Positions 24,465 to 32,548 of a stretch of 64,000 bases of DNA are shown here, in pieces; the first letter of the stretch is position 1, and every line of letters starts with the position of its first letter. The stretch lies in assembly GCF_006716485.1 (NCBI RefSeq), contig NZ_VFPD01000002.1, forward strand, positions 488,496 through 552,495. The letters run 5' to 3'. This stretch comes from Chryseobacterium aquifrigidense (GTDB taxonomy: Bacteria > Bacteroidota > Bacteroidia > Flavobacteriales > Weeksellaceae). Under the pieces are notes generated by a model, which saw only the letters and a list, made by a program, of their open reading frames with translations, ran no database searches and was not told where the DNA came from. The position numbers and the translations under genes were made by a program.

Positions 24465-24746
24465 ATGAAAAAGAAAAAAATCATCAAATTAGAGATTAAC
24501 AAAGAAGACATTCTTAATTTATCTGAAAAAGAGGCTTATGGAATAGTAGGTGGTGGTCTGAATACTGAAGATCAATGTCCTGAATCTCAGAATGTACGCT
24601 GCACTGTTGGTTGTATTGAACCTACCTATGATTGTTGGGATAATACAGTTCAGGATACAGAAATGTGTAACTTAAGTAGTGGAGGGAATTGTGAATCCGG
24701 ATGGTGTCAGGATACTGGTTTTCATGGAGATTGTGTGAGAACTTAA
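24465..24746 (+). CDS. class I lanthipeptide precursor 3
   Basis: A 93-residue precursor. Its leader starts with the same 20 residues as precursor 1 (KKKKIIKLEINKEDILNLS), and the first 57 bases of the two genes differ at only two positions. The leader ends in GGG at 29-31. The core (32-93) has eight Cys (38, 46, 50, 57, 68, 76, 81, 90) and two Trp (58, 80), and ends C-V-R-T. Sequence of the core is unrelated to precursors 1 and 4 apart from Cys density and the Arg-Thr end. Confidence 0.83.
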   Translation: MKKKKIIKLEINKEDILNLSEKEAYGIVGGGLNTEDQCPESQNVRCTVGCIEPTYDCWDNTVQDTEMCNLSSGGNCESGWCQDTGFHGDCVRT

Positions 24747-24768
24747 TTAAAAACTAAGTATCATAAAC

Positions 24769-25068
24769 ATGGGAAAGAAGAAAATTATCAAACTAGAAAT
24801 TAATAAGGAAGATATCCTAAACCTCTCACAAGACGAATCTCAAAAAATTATGGGAGGAGGTGGAGCCGTCATTACGGTAGACCTTAGTCAATGTCCTGGA
24901 AATGCATGTGATCAAACAGACGGTTGTAACACAAATGACTGCACAGACGAAGATTGCACCTATGGGGGCTGTACTATGAACGATACTGATGATATGGCCT
25001 GCGTTACAGATATCACAATGGATTGCTTTACACAAGACGGATCCGGAATGTGTGACGACAGAACCTAA
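24769..25068 (+). CDS. class I lanthipeptide precursor 4
   Basis: A 99-residue precursor. The core is a close paralogue of precursor 1, with the first eight Cys at identical positions (42, 47, 53, 58, 63, 68, 78, 86), then Cys95 and the end D-D-R-T. The shared stretch CTDEDCTYGGCTMN is identical. The leader is the same in protein (except residues 2, 21 and 28) but differs from precursor 1 at many synonymous positions, so it is an older duplicate. A large hairpin follows before lanC. Confidence 0.84.
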   Translation: MGKKKIIKLEINKEDILNLSQDESQKIMGGGGAVITVDLSQCPGNACDQTDGCNTNDCTDEDCTYGGCTMNDTDDMACVTDITMDCFTQDGSGMCDDRT

Positions 25069-25092
25069 TATTTAATTATTTAAGGTTAAAAT

Positions 25093-25137
25093 AAACGCGG
25101 ATAGCTTTTTATCTTTATTGAAAAGTTATCCGTGTTT
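25093..25137 (+). terminator. hairpin between precursor genes and lanC (attenuator candidate)
   Basis: An 18-bp stem (25093-25110 with 25120-25137, two G-U pairs) with a 9-base loop, followed only by the AT-rich sequence ATATTTGTATAA. It resembles a leaky terminator or RNA-stabilising element. Such an element would let precursor mRNA exceed enzyme mRNA. It also rules out the TTG at 25118 as the lanC start. Confidence 0.6.
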
Positions 25138-25165
25138 ATATTTGTATAAAAGACGAATTAATTTT

Positions 25166-26371
25166 ATGATGGAGAATTTGATAAAAGAAATAACAAATAT
25201 AAAAAGTAAAATAGATCAATTATATCTGCATAAGCAATCATATCTTCCCGGAGTATTACATGAGTTAGGAGGTATTTGTCTTTTTTATTTTTATTATGGA
25301 AAAATTTTTAATGATCCTATAAGTGTAGATAAAGGAAATATATTGATTGATCATATTCTTGAAGGCATTAAAGATAGTATAAAATATAAAAATTACAGAT
25401 TCAGTACTGGAGCTTCAGGTTTGGGATGGTTATTAAAATTTCTTCATAAAGAAGATTTTATTGATTTTGAAGTAGAAGATGCATTATCTGATCTGGACGA
25501 GTATATTTATCATTTTGCAATCGAAGAAATAAACAGGGACAATTATGATTTTCTACATGGAGCTATTGGAGCTTTATACTACTTTACAGAAGGAGCTAAT
25601 GATACAAACGGCTATATAGAAGATATAACTTCCAAACTGTCTTCCGCTACTAAAACGACAATCTATAATAAGCCCTATTGGCCTTCGTTTAATGTAAGCG
25701 AAGGTAAAAGGTATGATGAGACAATCAATTTCGGACTTTCACATGGGCAACCAGCTATTGTATCTGTTTTATCGAAGGTTTATAAGCTGAATTCTAGCAG
25801 CGAATTGAAGAAATTATTAAGTGAAGCAACCTTTGCAATGCTGGATTTTAAATTTAATATAAGAAAAAATTCGCTTTTTCCTACGATGACATCTGCGGTT
25901 GAAGGTATAGAAAAAAATATGAGCAGGGGCGCCCGGCTGGGATGGTGTTATGGAGATTTGGGAATGGGGGTTTCGTTGTGGGATGTTGGACAGGTCATTC
26001 AAAATGAAGATTTTAAAAAGATAGCTTTAGATTGTATTAATTTTTCAGCATCGAAAAGAGATCTTAGTCTCAATAGCATTAAAGATGCTGCAGTTTGCCA
26101 TGGAGCAGCAGGTGTAATGCATATTTTTAATAAGTTTTCTTATCTTAATAGAGAAACGGATTATTCTGAAGCAATAGAATATTGGAAGAATATAACTCTT
26201 GAAATGATTCATTCCGAAGAAGAAAAGTATGCAAGCGGGCATTGTGCATGGCACAATGAGCGAGGGTATTATAACGATTTTGGGTTTTTGCAAGGGCTTA
26301 GTGGTGTCGGATTATCTTTACTTTCATTAATAGATCCTGATATTAAATGGGGTGATGTGTTATTAATGTAA
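25166..26371 (+). CDS. lanC: lanthionine synthetase C family cyclase (LanC)
   Basis: The start is set at the tandem ATG at 25166/25169, giving about 401 residues. LanC cyclases join Cys thiols to dehydrated Ser/Thr in lanthipeptide precursors. The zinc site is intact: Cys261 in GWCYGDLG and Cys311-His312 in AVCHGAAG. The alpha-toroid repeats with glycine motifs are visible (STGASGLGWLL, HGAIGALYYF, LSHGQPAIVSVL, SGVGLSLL near the end). It is placed after the four precursors and a hairpin, and 22 bp before lanB. Base composition is AT-rich relative to flanking housekeeping genes, in line with an accessory locus. Confidence 0.93.
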   Translation: MMENLIKEITNIKSKIDQLYLHKQSYLPGVLHELGGICLFYFYYGKIFNDPISVDKGNILIDHILEGIKDSIKYKNYRFSTGASGLGWLLKFLHKEDFIDFEVEDALSDLDEYIYHFAIEEINRDNYDFLHGAIGALYYFTEGANDTNGYIEDITSKLSSATKTTIYNKPYWPSFNVSEGKRYDETINFGLSHGQPAIVSVLSKVYKLNSSSELKKLLSEATFAMLDFKFNIRKNSLFPTMTSAVEGIEKNMSRGARLGWCYGDLGMGVSLWDVGQVIQNEDFKKIALDCINFSASKRDLSLNSIKDAAVCHGAAGVMHIFNKFSYLNRETDYSEAIEYWKNITLEMIHSEEEKYASGHCAWHNERGYYNDFGFLQGLSGVGLSLLSLIDPDIKWGDVLLM

Positions 26372-26393
26372 TTCTTTTTTGATATAAACAACA

Positions 26394-29300
26394 ATGTACG
26401 AAAGTAATTTTTACGCAATAAGGCAGCCGCTTCTGCCTTTGAAAAATCTTTTTAAATTTTATAAAATCTCTGCAACTTATGATGATAAAGAGATTCTTAA
26501 ATATCTCATTAAAGAATTTTCTGAGAACTATCAATTAAATGAGGCATTATATCTGGCGTCTGATATTCTATATAATGAAACATTAAAATACTCTGAAAAT
26601 CCTGAGAACTTCACAGATAAAGACAGAAAAAAACTGCTTCATTCTTTAGCCAAATATTACATAAGATCTACAAGTCGCTGTACTCCATTTGGGTTATTTG
26701 CAAATTTTAGTCAAGGTACCTATAATGAACAGAAAGAAAATAAAGAAATACTACCTTCACTACAATATTTTCCTCGCCTTGATATGGAAGTACAATATCA
26801 AATAGGAGATTATATTTCAAAACTTGAAGGTGTACAAGATTTTTTAACCTATAGAGTAAATAATAGTTTATATAAAGCAGGTGGAGCCTACAGGTATGTG
26901 GAATATAGATTAAAGAAGATGAATCTGACTCATCATCTTGTGTCTTTAGAGTCTAACGAAGTACTGGCATATATTATTAAGATCGCCCGAACAGGTATAA
27001 GTTATCCTTTGTTGGTTGAGAAATTATTAAATAAATATGATGTTTCAAAAGTAGAATTGACTAACTATATTAATGGGTTAATTCTCAACAAAGTTTTAAC
27101 AAGTAATCTGGATATCAATGTCTCAGGGAAAGATTATTTTGATATTCTGTTAGAATTTCTCGAAAACCTATATGAAAATGGGATCAACGATAAAATCTCA
27201 GAAATCAGAAATGTTTTATTAAAAGTAAAAAGATTATTGCTTCAGGTTAACAGCAGTCAGTCAAACATAGACCTGTATAAACAAATCCATGGAAATATTA
27301 CTACTATATTGCCCGGAATACCAGAAAAGAATTTGATACAACTTGATGTTATAGATTTAAAAGATGATCAGACTTTTAGTATAGACACAAAGAAAGAATT
27401 AAAAGGTTTAATCGGTATTGTTTCTAAATTCTCTACACCCCCTTCTCAAAATTCCTGGTTTGAGGTTTTTAAAAGAGCATTCAAAGAACGATATGAAGAT
27501 AGAAAGGTTAAATTAGCAGAGGTTTTAGACGGAGAACTGGGGATTGGTTACAAAAATGCCAAAAGTACCAGGGATTATTATGATAATGGAAAAAAAAATG
27601 ATAATAATAAACTGACAACTTTTGTTTTACACAAATACCACGAATATTTAAAACATAATAAAGAGCAGATCACTATTGATAAAATTGATATAAAGACCCA
27701 TTTCAATGACACTGTACCAGCTGATCTCCCACATATTAATTTCTTTTTAAAAATCTATCCCCGCAAGGAGGAGGATCTCATTCACATTGCATCTCTATCA
27801 AGTTCTTTGGGAAATAATCTTATGGGACGTTTTTGTTCCTCGCATGATAATGTTTATAATAACCTAAGTACATTAGTTCATGAGCATGAAGAACTGGACA
27901 AAAATTATATTTATGCTGAGATTATTCATTTACCGCAAGCAAGAGCTGGAAATGTAATTGCAAGACCTCATTTTGGAGACTATGAAATTCCTTATCTGGC
28001 TCATTCTGTACTTCCTGAAAAGCAGAAAATTAATGTAGATGATCTTTACATTCAGGTGATAAATAATGAAATATTTTTATTTTCCGAAAAACTAAAAAAG
28101 CCTATTAAGCCTCGTTTATCCAATGCTCATAACTTCAGTAAGAGTGGTCTTCCTATCTATCATTTTTTATGCGATATGCAATATCAGGGTAATCCCTATA
28201 TTAAAGTATGGGATTGGGGAATCATAGACTCTGTTGAAGAGTCTTTTCCAAGAGTGATGTACGGGAATTATGTATTGGAGCCTAAAAAGTGGATTATAAG
28301 AAATGAAAAATTTATAGGATTAAAAAAATGTAAAAACCTCAGTGATTTCAAGAATAAGTTTGAGGTTATCAGGAAAGGATTAAGTATTCATAATTTAGTT
28401 ACCTTTAAGGAAGGAGATAATACAATTTGCCTGGATATATCAACTTCTTTAGGGATGGATATGTTGTGGAAAATTATTGATAAGAAAGATAAGTATATTA
28501 CTTTATATGAGAGTTTATGGGAGAAGACGAATGAACATGCAAATACTGTCTATCATAAAGAAATTATAGTACCTTTTATAAATAAGGATAAAAAGTATCC
28601 CGCTAAAAGAATATCAGCAGAAAGGATGCTAAATACTAAAGATGATTATAATAGCAGGGTATTTATCCCAGGATCTCAGTGGATTTACCTTAAAATTTAT
28701 ATAGATTTTAAGTTCATCAATAAAATACTTCTCCAGCTTGCGGACTGTATTGAAAGTAAATTTGTTAAAAAAAGAATTGTTGAAAAATGGTTTTTTATAA
28801 GATATTCAGATCCCAAGCAGCATTTGAGATTACGCTTGTACGTAAATGATTTAGAGTTCCTTTCTGAAATAATGAAAGCTTGTAACAGTATATTGACACC
28901 GTTGGTTAGAAAAGGGTACGTATCTAGTATTGTTCAGGATACCTATGTCAGAGAGTTAGGAAGATATGGGGGTAAAAATATTATTGATTCCGAAACTCTG
29001 TTTTATTATGATTCATCATTGATATACAAAATATATAAATACAAGAATAATATAAGTTATCAGGATCTGTTTTTAGTAGGCTATTATCTGACAGAACACT
29101 ATCTTAATCTTGCTGATCTCAATGATGAGGTAAGGTTACATTTTCTGGAAAAACAGTTTAATTATTATGCAAAGGAGTTCGAGTACACGAAAGATAAGAT
29201 GATGAGAAATACCTTACATGAGGAGCAAAGAAGGATTAAGGATATTGTAATTACTGAAAAACTCAACGGAGATATAATAAAGCTTATTGACCAATCAAAT

Positions 29301-29489
29301 TTGAAACAGATCATTGACCAGGTTAAACGAAATGTTGAAAATGATTATTTAAATGTTTTGTCCAGCTATATTCACATGAGTATGAATCGATTATTTACAG
29401 AAAAGCAACGCTTTAATGAATTTAAAATTTATTTTTTCTTATTAAAAAAATATCAGTCAATTAAAGCACGGAAATCTGTTGAAGTATAA
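26394..29489 (+). CDS. lanB: class I lantibiotic dehydratase (LanB, full length)
   Basis: A 1031-residue enzyme expected to dehydrate Ser/Thr of the precursors using glutamyl-tRNA. The N-terminal glutamylation domain carries the typical R-S-T-S-R-C-T-P-F-G-L-F segment (~91-102). The C-terminal elimination domain (~765-1020, thiopeptide-type/SpaB_C) carries FFIRYSDPKQHLRLR (~797) and the REL-GRYGG motif (~852-858). Both domains are in one chain, unlike the split enzymes of pinensin-type clusters. The stop codon is 19 bp before lanT. Strongly AT-rich. No frameshift is seen. Confidence 0.92.
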   Translation: MYESNFYAIRQPLLPLKNLFKFYKISATYDDKEILKYLIKEFSENYQLNEALYLASDILYNETLKYSENPENFTDKDRKKLLHSLAKYYIRSTSRCTPFGLFANFSQGTYNEQKENKEILPSLQYFPRLDMEVQYQIGDYISKLEGVQDFLTYRVNNSLYKAGGAYRYVEYRLKKMNLTHHLVSLESNEVLAYIIKIARTGISYPLLVEKLLNKYDVSKVELTNYINGLILNKVLTSNLDINVSGKDYFDILLEFLENLYENGINDKISEIRNVLLKVKRLLLQVNSSQSNIDLYKQIHGNITTILPGIPEKNLIQLDVIDLKDDQTFSIDTKKELKGLIGIVSKFSTPPSQNSWFEVFKRAFKERYEDRKVKLAEVLDGELGIGYKNAKSTRDYYDNGKKNDNNKLTTFVLHKYHEYLKHNKEQITIDKIDIKTHFNDTVPADLPHINFFLKIYPRKEEDLIHIASLSSSLGNNLMGRFCSSHDNVYNNLSTLVHEHEELDKNYIYAEIIHLPQARAGNVIARPHFGDYEIPYLAHSVLPEKQKINVDDLYIQVINNEIFLFSEKLKKPIKPRLSNAHNFSKSGLPIYHFLCDMQYQGNPYIKVWDWGIIDSVEESFPRVMYGNYVLEPKKWIIRNEKFIGLKKCKNLSDFKNKFEVIRKGLSIHNLVTFKEGDNTICLDISTSLGMDMLWKIIDKKDKYITLYESLWEKTNEHANTVYHKEIIVPFINKDKKYPAKRISAERMLNTKDDYNSRVFIPGSQWIYLKIYIDFKFINKILLQLADCIESKFVKKRIVEKWFFIRYSDPKQHLRLRLYVNDLEFLSEIMKACNSILTPLVRKGYVSSIVQDTYVRELGRYGGKNIIDSETLFYYDSSLIYKIYKYKNNISYQDLFLVGYYLTEHYLNLADLNDEVRLHFLEKQFNYYAKEFEYTKDKMMRNTLHEEQRRIKDIVITEKLNGDIIKLIDQSNLKQIIDQVKRNVENDYLNVLSSYIHMSMNRLFTEKQRFNEFKIYFFLLKKYQSIKARKSVEV

Positions 29490-29508
29490 ATTTGTTATTT
29501 AAATCATT

Positions 29509-31710
29509 GTGAAAAAATTCCCCTTTTATCGCCAGCCCGACGCTAAGGATTGTGGTCCAACATGCTTGCGTATTATTAGCAAATATTATGGTAAGTTAGT
29601 TGATTTACAGCATATAAGAATGCTTTCCGAAACAACAAGAATAGGGAGCAGTTTATTAAATTTAAGTAACGCTGCGGAAAAGATTGGATTTAAAACCAAT
29701 GGTGTAAAAATAAATTTTGATCTTCTTTCAAGGGCTATCCCGTTACCCTGTATTGTTCATTGGGACAAAAAACATTTTGTAGTAGTATATGAAATTAAAA
29801 AGAAATCGAAAGATTATTTGATTTATGTATCTGATCCAGCTCATGGACATGTCACCTATAAGAAAGATGAATTTATAAAACACTGGATCGGAAATAATGC
29901 CGATGAAACCTTAAAAGAGGGTATTGCTTTGGTTGTAGAAACTACTCCGGCTTTTTATAATAAAGAATGGGATGATGAAGGAAAAAAACTTAATCTAAGA
30001 TTTCTTAGTCGCTATGCAATTAAATATAAATCACTAATTATTCAGTTAGCGGTAGGTCTGCTTGCAGGAAGTTTGCTTTCTCTGATCCTTCCTTTTCTTA
30101 CGCAAAGCATTGTGGATGTTGGGATTCAGAATAAAGATATTAATTTTATTTATCTTGTACTAATTGCTCAGTTTATGCTGTATCTCGGAAGGATGGGAAT
30201 TGATGTCGTCAGAAGCTGGATTTTACTCCATTTAAGTACGCGAATTAATATTTCATTAGTTTCAGATTTCTTTATCAAACTAATGAAATTGCCTATCAGT
30301 TTTTTCGATACCAGAATGACAGGAGATATTATGCAGAGGATTGGAGATCACTCAAGGATAGAGCAGTTACTTACTGGTTCTGCATTGAGTACATTGTTTT
30401 CCATTGTTAACTTTTTTGTTTACAGTATTATCTTGCTATTTTATGATTATAGATTGTTTCTAGTATTTTTAGTGGGAGCTACATTCTATTCAATGTGGAT
30501 TCTTTTTTTCCTGAAAAAGCGAAAAGATCTGGATTATAAAAACTTCTCTCAAGTATCGCAGACTCAGAGTAAGGTTATTGAGTTGATTAATGGTATGCAG
30601 GAGATTAAAATGCAAAATGCAGAAAAGAAAAAGAGATGGGCTTGGGAATCATTACAGGTAAAAATATTTAGGCTAAGAATAGAGAGTCTTGCTTTGGATC
30701 AGTGGCAGTCTATTGGTGGTGGATTTATCAATCAGATAAAAGATATGATTATTAGTTTTCTTTCAGCAAAATTGGTCATTGACGGTAATATTACATTGGG
30801 AATGATGATGTCCATACAGTATATCATAGGACAGTTAAATGGCCCCATAGGCCAGGTTATAGGCTTTATTAAACAATTACAGGATGCCAGTATTTCATTA
30901 GAAAGACTTAATGAGATTCATGAGAAAGATGAAGAAGAAACTGCCGGATCCCAATATATTCCAGAAATATCTGGAGGAGACCTGCTTGTACATAATCTAA
31001 GTTTTAGATATACAGGATCAAATCAAAATGTTTTTGAGAACCTGAATCTGGTAATTCCCTATCAGAAAACAACGGCAATTGTTGGGGTTAGTGGGAGTGG
31101 TAAGACTACACTGATTAAATTATTATTGAAATTTTATGAGCCTACCCAAGGAGATATTAAATTGGGAAACCAGAATTTTAAAAATATTTCTCCCACAATG
31201 TGGCGAGATCATATAGGTGTAGTCATGCAGGACGGTTATATTTTCAATGACACGATTGCAGATAACATTGCTGTAGGTGATGATGATATAGATAAAGCAA
31301 GATTAAGACATGCTGTACATATTGCAAATATTAAAGAGTTTATAGAAGGTCTTCCATTAACTTATAACACTAAGATTGGTAATGAGGGGATGGGGATAAG
31401 TGGCGGGCAGAAACAGCGCTTGTTTATTGCGCGGGCTGTCTATAAATCTCCGGAATATATATTTTTTGATGAAGCGACCAGTGCTTTAGATGCAAATAAT
31501 GAAAGAACGATAATTGATAATCTTGAACAATTTTTTAAAGGGCGTACAGCTGTCATTGTTGCACACCGCTTATCCACAGTGAAACATGCAGATAAAATTA
31601 TTGTCCTGGATCAGGGGAAAGTTATAGAAGAAGGTACCCATATGGAATTAGTTGGTTTAAAAGGTGCTTACTATCAACTTGTTAAAAATCAATTGGAGCT
31701 AGGAAACTAG
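29509..31710 (+). CDS. lanT: peptidase-containing ABC transporter (LanT)
   Basis: A 733-residue bifunctional exporter with a GTG start. The N-terminal C39 peptidase domain has Gln9, catalytic Cys15 (RQPDAKDCGPTC), His89 (KKHFVVVYE) and Asp109 (YVSDPAHG), so it should cut the precursors after their Gly run. About six membrane helices span ~165-450. The ATPase has Walker A GVSGSGKTT (526-534), signature ISGGQKQR (~630) and Walker B YIFFDEATSALD (~650). No outer-membrane factor or membrane-fusion partner is encoded nearby, so export across the outer membrane must use another component. It is the last gene of the operon; no terminator is visible before the convergent neighbour 27 bp away. Confidence 0.93.
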   Translation: MKKFPFYRQPDAKDCGPTCLRIISKYYGKLVDLQHIRMLSETTRIGSSLLNLSNAAEKIGFKTNGVKINFDLLSRAIPLPCIVHWDKKHFVVVYEIKKKSKDYLIYVSDPAHGHVTYKKDEFIKHWIGNNADETLKEGIALVVETTPAFYNKEWDDEGKKLNLRFLSRYAIKYKSLIIQLAVGLLAGSLLSLILPFLTQSIVDVGIQNKDINFIYLVLIAQFMLYLGRMGIDVVRSWILLHLSTRINISLVSDFFIKLMKLPISFFDTRMTGDIMQRIGDHSRIEQLLTGSALSTLFSIVNFFVYSIILLFYDYRLFLVFLVGATFYSMWILFFLKKRKDLDYKNFSQVSQTQSKVIELINGMQEIKMQNAEKKKRWAWESLQVKIFRLRIESLALDQWQSIGGGFINQIKDMIISFLSAKLVIDGNITLGMMMSIQYIIGQLNGPIGQVIGFIKQLQDASISLERLNEIHEKDEEETAGSQYIPEISGGDLLVHNLSFRYTGSNQNVFENLNLVIPYQKTTAIVGVSGSGKTTLIKLLLKFYEPTQGDIKLGNQNFKNISPTMWRDHIGVVMQDGYIFNDTIADNIAVGDDDIDKARLRHAVHIANIKEFIEGLPLTYNTKIGNEGMGISGGQKQRLFIARAVYKSPEYIFFDEATSALDANNERTIIDNLEQFFKGRTAVIVAHRLSTVKHADKIIVLDQGKVIEEGTHMELVGLKGAYYQLVKNQLELGN

Positions 31711-31737
31711 TACGCATAGTTATTTTTTAATCGTAAA

Positions 31738-32478
31738 TTAAAAGATATTTTCCTCCCGCACTACTTCGAAATCTCTCCCTTCAATTTGTATCATTTGTGA
31801 TTGAAGATAATTATAAATTTTTCTAATATTCTCATTATTGTACTCACCTTCTATACAGTCTATCCAGATTTGAATGAAAGTTTTATCCGGATAATCCTGC
31901 CATAAGTTGGTCCTTCTGTAATTAGGATTATTTAGGATCAAATCTGTTTTTATATCAATAAATAATTCATAGCTCATAAACCACGAATAGGTATGTAAAG
32001 CATTCTTCAAAAAGCTCATGTAATTATAAGTATAGAGTTTTGAAGATTCATTCTGAATCAGATAATTATAGTTAACTGAAAGCGAATACATTTTTAATAT
32101 GATAGCATCTCTGTGATGTTGAGTATTCCTGAAAGGTGTATTCATAAACTTGTGAGCAATGATGATCAATTCATCGACTGTGTCATTTTTTTTGTATAAT
32201 ATCTTTCCGATACTAAAAAGCCTGGCTTCGAATTTCATATTACGTGCATAGTCCTGTTGCATTCTTTTCTTTACAGAGTCAATACTTTCAGCGAAGTATG
32301 AAATTTTATTTTTTATGCCTTTCAGTGTTGTTTTTTGGGTAGTATCAAATATAATTCTGATGTCGATGTCTGAATTTTCATTTTGCAATCCCAATGCATG
32401 GCTACCAGTTAAGACGATTCCAATTACATAGTCTTTGGATTTCCAATGTTCGATAAATTCGGTAAGAACTATGTCCAT
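31738..32478 (-). CDS. nucleotidyltransferase-fold protein (YcgL/MNT-like)
   Basis: A 246-residue protein. The N-terminal GSHALGLQNENSDIDIRI motif (~25-42) is the G-S-x(n)-S-D-x-D-x-R active-site signature of the DNA polymerase beta-type nucleotidyltransferase superfamily. The C-terminal helical part resembles the predicted nucleotidyltransferase family of YcgL type. The reaction is unknown. Superfamily members include toxin-neutralising MNT proteins and antibiotic adenylyltransferases. No HEPN partner gene is adjacent. It is convergent with lanT, 27 bp away, and equally AT-rich, so it may have arrived with the lanthipeptide locus, but involvement is not shown. Confidence 0.72.
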   Translation of the reverse strand: MDIVLTEFIEHWKSKDYVIGIVLTGSHALGLQNENSDIDIRIIFDTTQKTTLKGIKNKISYFAESIDSVKKRMQQDYARNMKFEARLFSIGKILYKKNDTVDELIIIAHKFMNTPFRNTQHHRDAIILKMYSLSVNYNYLIQNESSKLYTYNYMSFLKNALHTYSWFMSYELFIDIKTDLILNNPNYRRTNLWQDYPDKTFIQIWIDCIEGEYNNENIRKIYNYLQSQMIQIEGRDFEVVREENIF

Positions 32479-32504
32479 ATTTATTTTTTATAAATATAAA
32501 AAAT

Positions 32505-32529
32505 AAAAACCCGCCATTGGCGGGTTTTT
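32505..32529 (-). terminator. intrinsic terminator of the second TonB receptor gene
   Basis: AAAAACCCGCC/GGCGGGTTTTT stem (32505-32515 with 32519-32529), three-base loop, T-run on both strands. It lies 20 bp past the receptor stop. Confidence 0.9.
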
Positions 32530-32548
32530 ATGTTAATATATCAAAATA

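Noticed and set aside
23854..25068. Cys-rich small proteins as metallothioneins or disulfide toxins
   Set aside because: The shared leader with Gly-rich cleavage site and the adjacent LanC, LanB and C39 exporter point to lanthipeptides instead.
25118..25165. N-terminal extension of LanC from a TTG
   Set aside because: It runs through the 3' arm of the 18-bp hairpin. Tandem ATG codons at 25166/25169 give a normal LanC start.
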